A DNA stretch of 14,628 nucleotides from Gudongella sp046224405 (GTDB lineage: Bacteria > Bacillota > Clostridia > Tissierellales > Tissierellaceae). The position numbers and the translations under genes are program-made. The notes beneath the pieces were generated by a model. The model was given only the letters and a program-made list of their open reading frames with translations, was not told the origin of the DNA and searched no databases. The DNA is taken from assembly GCF_046224405.1 (NCBI RefSeq), contig NZ_JBJXRK010000040.1:1-14628 (forward strand), written 5' to 3'. Within the stretch, counting starts at the first letter, position 1. Each line of letters opens with the position of its first letter. Shown piece by piece: positions 1 to 7,083 of this stretch.

Positions 1-11
1 TAATTTAAAGA

Positions 12-2081
12 TTATTTTCCGCCCAATACCTTCTCAGAAATACTGTTTGGCACTGGTTCGTAATGGTCAAACTGCATTGTGTAAAGGCCTCTTCCCTGGG
101 TGTTAGATCTCAGGTCAGTTGCATAACCGAACATTTCAGCCAATGGCACAAATGCTCTGATTATCTGAGCTCCGCTTACAAGCTCCATGCCTTCCATTCT
201 GCCTCTTCTTGAATTTATGTCTCCGATTACATCTCCCATGTACTCCTCGGGAACTGTAACTTCAACCTTCATCATCGGCTCAAGAAGTGTTGGTCCAGCT
301 TTTCTCAAAGCTTCCCTAACTCCCATTGAACCTGCGATTTTATATGCCATCTCTGAAGAGTCAACATCATGGTATGATCCATCATAAAGGGTTACCTTGA
401 TATCCAGTACGGGATAGCCTCCAAGAATTCCTGATTCCAGTGCTTCCTGAATACCACTGTTTATTGAGTTGATATACTCCTTCGGTATTGCTCCTCCGAC
501 GATTGCATTTACAAACTCATATCCCTTGCCTGGTTCCTGTGGCTCAACCTTAAGCTTAACATGACCATATTGTCCTCTACCACCTGACTGCTTGACGTAT
601 TTTCCTTCAGCGTCAGCCGGTTTCTGGATTGACTCCTTATAAGCAACCTGTGGGCTACCTACATTTGCCTCAACCTTAAATTCCCTTAGAAGTCTGTCTA
701 CGATGATCTCAAGGTGAAGCTCACCCATTCCAGCGATGATAGTCTGTCCAGTCTCCTCATCAGTATAGGTTCTGAATGTAGGATCTTCCTCTGCAAGCTT
801 TGCAAGGGCTACAGACATCTTCTCCTGGCTGGCTTTGGTCTTTGGTTCAATAGCTACGTGAATTACAGGCTCTGGGAATTCCATCTTCTCAAGGATAACC
901 GGATCCGTATCTATACAGATGGTGTCACCTGTTGAAGTATCCTTGAAGCCTACAGCTGCTGCTATGTCTCCTGCGAAGACCTCATCGATTTCTTCCCTTT
1001 TGTTGGCATGCATCTGCAGAATCCTTCCGATTCTTTCCCTTTTGCCCTTGGTTGAGTTATATACATAACTTCCAGCTTTTGCACTTCCTGAGTAAACTCT
1101 GAAATATGCCAGCTTACCAACATACGGGTCTGTTACTATCTTAAACGCAAGCGCTGAAAATGGCTCGCTGTCATCAGCATGTCTCTCAACAACCTCTTCT
1201 GTACCTGGCAGGATTCCCTGAATTGCAGGAACATCCAATGGTGATGGAAGGTAAGCCAGTATTGCATCCAGAAGAATCTGAACTCCCTTGTTCTTGTATG
1301 ATGAACCACAAAGTACTGGCGTCATCTTTACTTCAAGAGTCGCTTTTCTGATACCCCTCATGATTTCTTCAGTAGTCAGCTCTTCACCTTCAAGATACTT
1401 CATCATAAGATCTTCATCTGACTCCGAAACAGATTCAATCAGAAGCTCTCTGTATTCGTTGGCCAAATCAACCATATCTGCAGGTATCTCTGTAATTTCG
1501 ATTTCCTGTCCAAGGTCATCCTTGTAAATCCTTGCATTCATTTCAACAAGGTCAACAATTCCAACAAATGTTTCTTCCTTACCAATAGGCAACTGAATTG
1601 GAACAGCATTTGCCTTTAGTCTGTCCTTCATCATATTTACTGCCCTGAAGTAATCTGCACCCATGATATCCATTTTATTAACAAAAGCCAATCGCGGTAC
1701 ACGATATTTGTCAGCTTGTCTCCAAACGGTCTCAGATTGAGGCTCTACTCCACCCTTTGCACAGAACAATGCAACGGCTCCATCAAGTACACGCAGTGAC
1801 CTTTCAACCTCAACGGTGAAATCCACGTGCCCTGGTGTGTCTATAACGTTGACTCTGTGATCTTTCCAGAAAGCTGTCGTCGCAGCGGAGGTGATAGTGA
1901 TTCCTCTCTCTTGCTCTTGTTCCATCCAGTCCATTTGGGCTCCACCCTCATGGGTTTCACCTATCTTGTGTATTTTACCGGTATAAAATAGTATTCTTTC
2001 TGTGGTGGTTGTTTTTCCTGCATCAATATGAGCCATTATGCCGATGTTTCTAGTTTTTTCTAGTGATACTTGTCTTGGCAC
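12..2081 (-). CDS. fusA: Elongation factor G (EF-G), complete
   Basis: Ribosomal translocase: a cytoplasmic GTPase that moves tRNAs and mRNA after peptide transfer and, with ribosome recycling factor, splits post-termination ribosomes. The 689-residue protein has the usual EF-G length. The G domain shows the P-loop AHIDAGKTT (17-25), switch I RGITI (59-63), DTPGH (81-85), NKMD (135-138) and the G5 region CGSS (258-261). Domain II begins near 290 and the domain IV segment GGRGQYGH lies near 500. The start is GTG at 2079-2081, giving the family N-terminus MPRQ; AAGGAGG at 2089-2095 stands 7 bases upstream. It is the last gene of the str cluster here, 58 bases after rpsG. Nothing is truncated. 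Paralogues (EF-G2, tetracycline-protection proteins) are less likely because of the str-operon context. Confidence 0.98.
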   Translation of the reverse strand: MPRQVSLEKTRNIGIMAHIDAGKTTTTERILFYTGKIHKIGETHEGGAQMDWMEQEQERGITITSAATTAFWKDHRVNVIDTPGHVDFTVEVERSLRVLDGAVALFCAKGGVEPQSETVWRQADKYRVPRLAFVNKMDIMGADYFRAVNMMKDRLKANAVPIQLPIGKEETFVGIVDLVEMNARIYKDDLGQEIEITEIPADMVDLANEYRELLIESVSESDEDLMMKYLEGEELTTEEIMRGIRKATLEVKMTPVLCGSSYKNKGVQILLDAILAYLPSPLDVPAIQGILPGTEEVVERHADDSEPFSALAFKIVTDPYVGKLAYFRVYSGSAKAGSYVYNSTKGKRERIGRILQMHANKREEIDEVFAGDIAAAVGFKDTSTGDTICIDTDPVILEKMEFPEPVIHVAIEPKTKASQEKMSVALAKLAEEDPTFRTYTDEETGQTIIAGMGELHLEIIVDRLLREFKVEANVGSPQVAYKESIQKPADAEGKYVKQSGGRGQYGHVKLKVEPQEPGKGYEFVNAIVGGAIPKEYINSINSGIQEALESGILGGYPVLDIKVTLYDGSYHDVDSSEMAYKIAGSMGVREALRKAGPTLLEPMMKVEVTVPEEYMGDVIGDINSRRGRMEGMELVSGAQIIRAFVPLAEMFGYATDLRSNTQGRGLYTMQFDHYEPVPNSISEKVLGGK

Positions 2082-2139
2082 AATTTTTCCTCCTTACATA
2101 CTAATTAATAAATCCCATCCACACATTTTAAACGTCCTA

Positions 2140-2610
2140 CTAGAATCTGTAGTGTGCGAAAGCTTTGTTAGCCTCTGCCATTTTATGTGTTTCTTCTCTC
2201 TTCTTAACACTTGCTCCAAGACCGTTCGCTGCATCCATAAGCTCTTTTGCAAGCTTCTCAACCATAGTCTTTTCTCCTCTTTTTCTTGAGAAAGTAACTA
2301 ACCATCTCAAACCAAGAGTCTCTCTTCTATCTGGTCTAACCTCTATTGGCACCTGATAGTTTGCTCCACCTATTCTTCTTGCTTTTACTTCAAGAACAGG
2401 CATGATGTTGTTCATAGCCTTGTAGAATACCTCCAATGGGTCTTCACCTGTTTTCTCAGCGATTTGATCGAAAGCCCCATAAACTATATTCTGTGCTATT
2501 CCTTTTTTTCCATCCAGCATAATGCCGTTGATTAATTTTGTTACTACCACATCATTGTAAATTGGATCTGGCATGATTTCTCTTTTTGGTATATGTCCTT
2601 TTCTAGGCAC
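2140..2610 (-). CDS. rpsG: Small ribosomal subunit protein S7
   Basis: Primary 16S rRNA-binding protein that nucleates assembly of the 30S head and lies near the exit site. The 156-residue product starting MPRKGHIPKRE matches the family length and N-terminus. The open frame extends 12 codons further upstream to an ATG at 2646, but those residues are not S7-like. The GTG at 2608-2610 is preceded at 8 bases by AAGGAGG (2619-2625), so I chose it. The conserved segment RRIGGANYQVP and the C-terminal helix ending HKMAEANKAFAHYRF are present. It follows rpsL by 115 bases and precedes fusA by 58. In E. coli S7 represses its own operon translationally; whether that happens here is not shown. Confidence 0.97.
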   Translation of the reverse strand: MPRKGHIPKREIMPDPIYNDVVVTKLINGIMLDGKKGIAQNIVYGAFDQIAEKTGEDPLEVFYKAMNNIMPVLEVKARRIGGANYQVPIEVRPDRRETLGLRWLVTFSRKRGEKTMVEKLAKELMDAANGLGASVKKREETHKMAEANKAFAHYRF

Positions 2611-2618
2611 TTTTCTTC

Positions 2619-2625
2619 CCTCCTT
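2619..2625 (-). promoter_or_regulatory. Ribosome binding site fixing the rpsG start
   Basis: AAGGAGG on the minus strand, 8 bases before the GTG at 2610. It selects the GTG start of S7 over the in-frame ATG at 2646, which lies upstream of this site. Confidence 0.9.
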
Positions 2626-2725
2626 AACTATATAGAGTAGATTCATTGGTACTCGGCGTTTGCCGTTGTGCCTTAAAATGCATCTATATTAAAGTATTAT
2701 TAGCATTTCAAGCACTTCATGTCGT

Positions 2726-3145
2726 TTACTTCTTAACCTTAGGTTTCTTAGCACCATACTTTGATCTTGACTGTAGTCTGTTTTCAACTCCAGCAGTATC
2801 CAAAGTACCCCTAACTATGTGATATCTTACACCTGGAAGGTCTTTTACTCTTCCACCTCTGATAAGAACGACACTGTGCTCTTGCAGATTGTGACCGATA
2901 CCTGGAATATAGGCGGCTACTTCCATTCCGTTTGTAAGTCTTACTCTGGCAACTTTTCTAAGTGCTGAGTTAGGCTTCTTTGGTGTTATTGTTCTAACAG
3001 CAACACAAACTCCTCTTTTTTGAGGTGAATTGGATTCAGTCTCCTTTTTCTTCAAGGTATTTAGATTCATACCAAGAGCTGGCGACTTTGATTTGTAAAC
3101 AACCTTTTCTCTTCCTTTTCTAACTAGTTGGTTAATTGTTGGCAT
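2726..3145 (-). CDS. rpsL: Small ribosomal subunit protein S12
   Basis: Decoding-centre protein of the 30S subunit, important for accuracy and the main target of streptomycin-resistance mutations. The 139-residue length is normal for a Gram-positive S12. The loop TPKKPNSALRK (54-64) and the GGRVKDLPGVRYH segment carry the usual lysines (K56/K57 and K101), so the known resistance positions look wild type. D102 in KDLPG corresponds to the aspartate methylthiolated by RimO in some bacteria. The ATG at 3143-3145 follows AAGGAGGTG (3151-3159), which lies directly after the stop codon of the L7Ae-like gene, so the two are tightly spaced (14 bases) and probably translated in series. Confidence 0.98.
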   Translation of the reverse strand: MPTINQLVRKGREKVVYKSKSPALGMNLNTLKKKETESNSPQKRGVCVAVRTITPKKPNSALRKVARVRLTNGMEVAAYIPGIGHNLQEHSVVLIRGGRVKDLPGVRYHIVRGTLDTAGVENRLQSRSKYGAKKPKVKK

Positions 3146-3159
3146 TAAGGCACCTCCTT

Positions 3160-3408
3160 CTAATTTTTATTTAATAACGCAGCGACAGCCGCATTAATAT
3201 CGATTCCACAGGCCTCACCAAGCTCCTCCATCGTATCAACATACATCACATTGACATCCTTGGACTTGCACAGGTCTTCAATTTCCCCGGTTACCCTCTT
3301 CTCTGCATCCCGGGCTATGAAAACCGTCTGGACCTCTGATTTGGGCAGGGATCGCTTGACCTGTTTGGCCCCCACTACCTTGTCCTGTGTCTTTAAATCT
3401 GTAAACAT
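3160..3408 (-). CDS. L7Ae/YbxF-family K-turn RNA-binding protein
   Basis: Small (82-residue) member of the L7Ae/L30e/S12e/Gadd45 fold, like YbxF (often named rplGB) of Bacillus subtilis, which sits at the same place before rpsL. Family members bind kink-turn RNA; YbxF was shown to bind the K-turn of the SAM-I riboswitch in vitro. The family-like segments are VVGAKQVKRSL near residues 11-21, VFIARDAEKRV in the middle and the C-terminal ELGEACGIDINAAVAALL. The ATG at 3406-3408 is preceded at 7 bases by AAGGAGG (3416-3422). The gene follows rpoC by 102 bases, a gap that holds a long hairpin, and is 14 bases from rpsL. The exact cellular role is not settled; ribosome association is suggested by the neighbours only. 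Confidence 0.9.
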   Translation of the reverse strand: MFTDLKTQDKVVGAKQVKRSLPKSEVQTVFIARDAEKRVTGEIEDLCKSKDVNVMYVDTMEELGEACGIDINAAVAALLNKN

Positions 3409-3432
3409 TATCTATCCTCCTTTAAACATATC

Positions 3433-3466
3433 AAAGATTATGTGGCCAAAAGACCACATAATCTTT
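3433..3466 (-). other. 13-bp perfect hairpin between rpoC and the L7Ae-like gene
   Basis: AAAGATTATGTGG (3433-3445) and its exact reverse complement (3454-3466) enclose an 8-base loop. On the minus-strand RNA the right arm ends in UUU and is followed by GAUAUG, so there is no convincing U tract. It may be a partial terminator, a pause, or an RNase III-type processing site that separates the rpoBC part of the transcript from the str part. I see no tandem G-A pairs that would make it a K-turn for the adjacent L7Ae-like protein. Confidence 0.6.
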
Positions 3467-3510
3467 ATGTCATCAAGAGTCTTCTAAAGTTTGCACACTA
3501 TAGTATTCTA

Positions 3511-6500
3511 TCACTGCAGAATATCTGTGTCAACTAAATTTTCCTCCTCCTGGGTAATTATCTCATCATCTATGACCTGTACATTCTTGTACCTTCTCAT
3601 GCCTGTACCAGCAGGTATAAGCTTACCGATGATTACATTTTCCTTTAGACCCAATAGGAAATCCTCTTTACCTTTAATTGCTGCCTCAGTCAGTACTCGG
3701 GTTGTCTCCTGGAAGGATGCCGCTGAAAGGAATGAATCTGTAGCAAGTGACGCCTTGGTTATTCCAAGCAATGTCTTTCTTCCCACTGCAGGCTCTCCGC
3801 CTTCCTCTACAACCTTCTTGTTTGTATTTTCAAATTCCATTACGTTTACAAGGCTTCCTGGCAACAGATCCGTGTCACCGGCTGATTCAATCTTAACCTT
3901 TGACAGCATCTGCCGAACGATGATCTCAATGTGCTTGTCGTTTATATCTACACCCTGTAGTCTATATACCCTTTGTACTTCCTTTACAATATAATTTTGT
4001 ACTCCTTTTACGCCTTTTATTTTTAGAATGTCATGAGGATTGACAGATCCTTCCGTCAACTCATCTCCGGCTTCTATTACGTCGCCTTCCCTGACCTTGA
4101 GTCTTGAGCCGAATACGATGTTGTATCTGGCCTCTTCTCCATCCTCGTTTGTAACCACAACTTCTTTTCTCTTCTTGTTGTCATTTATGCTAACGGTACC
4201 GTCAATCTCTGATATGACCGCAAGTCCCTTTGGCTTTCTAGCTTCGAAAAGCTCCTCAACCCTTGGAAGACCCTGGGTGATGTCAGCGGCCGCCGCAACC
4301 CCTCCCGTGTGGAAGGTCCTCATTGTCAGCTGTGTTCCCGGCTCTCCGATTGACTGTGCAGCAATGATACCAACAGCTTCACCGATGTGCATTTCCTTGC
4401 CTGTTGCAAGGTTTCGTCCATAGCAGTGGGCACATACTCCAAACTTGGCTTTACAACCAAGAACGGATCTTACCTTGACTTCCTCTATTCCAATCTCCTG
4501 GATGAAGTCAGCCTGCTCTGCTGTGATCATCTCATTTTCCTTGACGATTATCTCCCCAGTTTCAGGATTTACAATATCCTCGAAGGTATATCTTCCGTCG
4601 ATTCTGTCCCTAAGCTCCTCTAGAATCTCCTTGCCGTCCCTATAGGCCTTAACAAGGAAATACTGGTCGGTTCCGCAGTCCTCTTCCCTTACGATTACAT
4701 CCTGGCTGACATCTACAAGTCTTCTTGTAAGATAACCTGAGTCTGCCGTCCTAAGGGCCGTATCAGCCAGTCCCTTTCTGGAACCGTGTGTCGATATAAA
4801 GAACTCAAGAACTGATAGTCCTTCACGGAAGTTGGACTTGATTGGCACCTCAACTGTCCTACCTGATGCACTTGCCATAAGTCCACGCATACCTGCCAGC
4901 TGTCTTATCTGGTTCTTGCTACCTCTCGCTCCGGAGATCGCCATTACATATATATTGTTCATGGGGTCAAGACCATCCATCAGGATTTCCGTTACATCCT
5001 CAGTTGTCTGGTTCCAGGTCTCAATGACCCTCTCGTATCTTTCTTCGTCTGAGATAAGTCCTCTTCTGTAGGATTTCTCGAATCTGTCTACTACAACCTC
5101 AGCCTTCTTGATCATTTCATACTTCTCTTCAGGAATGACTACGTCACCCATTGAGATTGAAATGGCTCCGATTGTTGAGTACTTGAAGCCCATTGTCTTG
5201 ATATGGTCAAGAATTTCAGCTGTTACAGAGTTTCCGTGTTTCCTGAAGCACTTGTCGATTATTACTCCAAGCTGTTTCTTGTCAACGACCCTGTCAATCT
5301 CAAGACCGTATTTGTCAACAGCCCTGTCTACAAAACCAAGATCCTGCGGCAGGTTCTCATTGAATATGAATCTACCAACTGTACTTTCAACAAGCTGTCC
5401 TCTGTCATCCGCATCCAGCTTCATCCTTACCTTAACCTTGGCGTGCATTCCCACATCGCCATTTGCGTATGCGTGAATCAGCTCGTCGTAATCCTTGAAT
5501 ATCTTTCCTTCTCCATGCTCCCCTTCCCTGTATACTGTCAGGTAGTAGGCACCCAGCACCATGTCCTGTGAAGGAGTGGTTATTGGCTTTCCATCCTTAG
5601 GTGCAAGGATATTGTTTGTCGAAAGCATAAGAAGTCTTGCTTCGGCCTGAGCTTCAGATGACAAAGGTACGTGGACCGCCATCTGGTCACCATCAAAGTC
5701 AGCATTGTATGCCGTACATACCAAGGGGTGAAGCTTTATTGCCTTGCCTTCAACCAGAACAGGCTCAAATGCCTGGATTCCAAGTCTGTGAAGCGTTGGT
5801 GCACGGTTTAGAAGAACCGGATGGTCCTTTATTACAGTTTCAAGCACATCCCAAACCTGTGGCTTGATCCTCTCAACCATTCTCTTGGCACTCTTTATAT
5901 TGTGTGCATGCCCGTCCGAGACAAGCTTTTTCATTACAAATGGCTTAAATAGCTCCAATGCCATCTTCTTTGGAAGACCACACTGATAAAACTTCAACTC
6001 CGGACCGACTACGATAACTGAACGTCCTGAGTAGTCAACCCTTTTACCTAGAAGATTCTGTCTGAAACGACCCTGCTTACCCTTAAGCATGTCTGACAGT
6101 GATTTCAGAGGTCTGTTTCCAGGACCCGTTACAGGTCTTCCCCTTCTGCCGTTGTCTATAAGGGCGTCCACTGCCTCCTGAAGCATCCTCTTCTCATTTC
6201 TTACAATGATATCGGGAGCTCCCAGGTCCAGAAGTCTCTTGAGTCTGTTGTTTCTATTGATTACCCTTCTGTAAAGGTCATTAAGGTCTGATGTTGCAAA
6301 TCTTCCTCCGTCCAGCTGGACCATAGGTCTCAGGTCTGGTGGAATTACAGGAATTACATCAAGGACCATCCACTCGGGTCTGTTTCCTGAGTTTCTGAAT
6401 GCTTCAACCACCTCAAGCCTTCTTGTTATCCTTACCTTCTTCTGTCCTGTTGCATCCTTAAGCTGTGCCCTCAGCTCCTTTGATTCCGCCTCCAGGTCTA

Positions 6501-7044
6501 TTTTCTCAAGCAGTGACCTTACTGCCTCAGCACCCATCATGGCCCTGAAGCTGTTGTGGTATTTATCCACTGCATCCCTGTATTCGGTTTCTGTAAGAAG
6601 CTGCTTTTCATACATTGGCGTATCCCCCGGCTCAATCACCACGTAGGATGCAAAGTATAGAATCTTCTCAAGAGCCCTTGGGCTCATATCAAGAATCAGT
6701 CCCATCCTGCTTGGGATTCCCTTGAAGTACCAAATGTGTGATACTGGAGCTGCAAGCTCGATATGTCCAAGCCTCTCTCTTCTTACCTTTGCCTTTGTGA
6801 CTTCAACTCCACACCTGTCACAGACTACTCCCTTGTATCTAACTCTCTTGTATTTTCCGCAATGACATTCCCAGTCCTTTGTAGGTCCGAATATCTTTTC
6901 GCAGAACAAACCCTCTTTTTCAGGTTTAAGTGTACGATAATTTATTGTTTCCGGTTTTTTTACTTCTCCCTTTGACCATTGTCTGATCTTCTCTGGAGAA
7001 GCTAGCCCAATTTTAATTGAATCAAATGTGTTTAATTCAAACAA
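3511..7044 (-). CDS. rpoC: RNA polymerase subunit beta-prime
   Basis: Catalytic beta-prime subunit of the cytoplasmic RNA polymerase core. The 1177-residue protein is close to other Bacillota RpoC proteins. The N-terminal zinc site has C60, C62, C75 and C78. The zipper/lid/rudder region is followed by the active-site motif NADFDGDQM (447-455), whose three aspartates hold the catalytic magnesium. The bridge-helix region lies near 749-776 and the trigger loop near 896-915 (around QSIGEPGTQLTMRTFHTGG). The second zinc site has C790, C864, C871 and C874. The start is TTG at 7042-7044, where the protein aligns with the family N-terminus (IGLASPEKIRQWS follows). AAGGAG at 7055-7060 is 10 bases upstream and can pair with the start region. 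The gap to rpoB is 39 bases. Confidence 0.98.
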   Translation of the reverse strand: MFELNTFDSIKIGLASPEKIRQWSKGEVKKPETINYRTLKPEKEGLFCEKIFGPTKDWECHCGKYKRVRYKGVVCDRCGVEVTKAKVRRERLGHIELAAPVSHIWYFKGIPSRMGLILDMSPRALEKILYFASYVVIEPGDTPMYEKQLLTETEYRDAVDKYHNSFRAMMGAEAVRSLLEKIDLEAESKELRAQLKDATGQKKVRITRRLEVVEAFRNSGNRPEWMVLDVIPVIPPDLRPMVQLDGGRFATSDLNDLYRRVINRNNRLKRLLDLGAPDIIVRNEKRMLQEAVDALIDNGRRGRPVTGPGNRPLKSLSDMLKGKQGRFRQNLLGKRVDYSGRSVIVVGPELKFYQCGLPKKMALELFKPFVMKKLVSDGHAHNIKSAKRMVERIKPQVWDVLETVIKDHPVLLNRAPTLHRLGIQAFEPVLVEGKAIKLHPLVCTAYNADFDGDQMAVHVPLSSEAQAEARLLMLSTNNILAPKDGKPITTPSQDMVLGAYYLTVYREGEHGEGKIFKDYDELIHAYANGDVGMHAKVKVRMKLDADDRGQLVESTVGRFIFNENLPQDLGFVDRAVDKYGLEIDRVVDKKQLGVIIDKCFRKHGNSVTAEILDHIKTMGFKYSTIGAISISMGDVVIPEEKYEMIKKAEVVVDRFEKSYRRGLISDEERYERVIETWNQTTEDVTEILMDGLDPMNNIYVMAISGARGSKNQIRQLAGMRGLMASASGRTVEVPIKSNFREGLSVLEFFISTHGSRKGLADTALRTADSGYLTRRLVDVSQDVIVREEDCGTDQYFLVKAYRDGKEILEELRDRIDGRYTFEDIVNPETGEIIVKENEMITAEQADFIQEIGIEEVKVRSVLGCKAKFGVCAHCYGRNLATGKEMHIGEAVGIIAAQSIGEPGTQLTMRTFHTGGVAAAADITQGLPRVEELFEARKPKGLAVISEIDGTVSINDNKKRKEVVVTNEDGEEARYNIVFGSRLKVREGDVIEAGDELTEGSVNPHDILKIKGVKGVQNYIVKEVQRVYRLQGVDINDKHIEIIVRQMLSKVKIESAGDTDLLPGSLVNVMEFENTNKKVVEEGGEPAVGRKTLLGITKASLATDSFLSAASFQETTRVLTEAAIKGKEDFLLGLKENVIIGKLIPAGTGMRRYKNVQVIDDEIITQEEENLVDTDILQ

Positions 7045-7060
7045 GGAGCGTTCTCTCCTT
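7043..7060 (-). promoter_or_regulatory. rpoC ribosome binding site paired with its own start region
   Basis: On the minus strand the Shine-Dalgarno sequence AAGGAG (7055-7060) and CTCCTT (7043-7048) are perfect complements around a 6-base loop (7049-7054). The CTCCTT arm contains the first two bases of the TTG start codon. The pairing is seen directly; that it limits rpoC initiation, or couples it to rpoB translation ending 24 bases upstream, is inference. Confidence 0.55.
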
Positions 7061-7083
7061 TCATAATAAAGTTTGTTAATAGC

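Noticed and set aside
2683..2711. Possible internal promoter in the rpsL-rpsG gap (TTGAAA, 17 bases, TATAGA)
   Set aside because: The -10 lacks the final T and there is no extended -10; in an AT-rich gap such matches are expected by chance.
3433..3466. Reading the rpoC/L7Ae-like gap hairpin as a K-turn target
   Set aside because: A 3-base bulge can be drawn at the stem base, but the tandem G-A pairs needed for a K-turn are absent.
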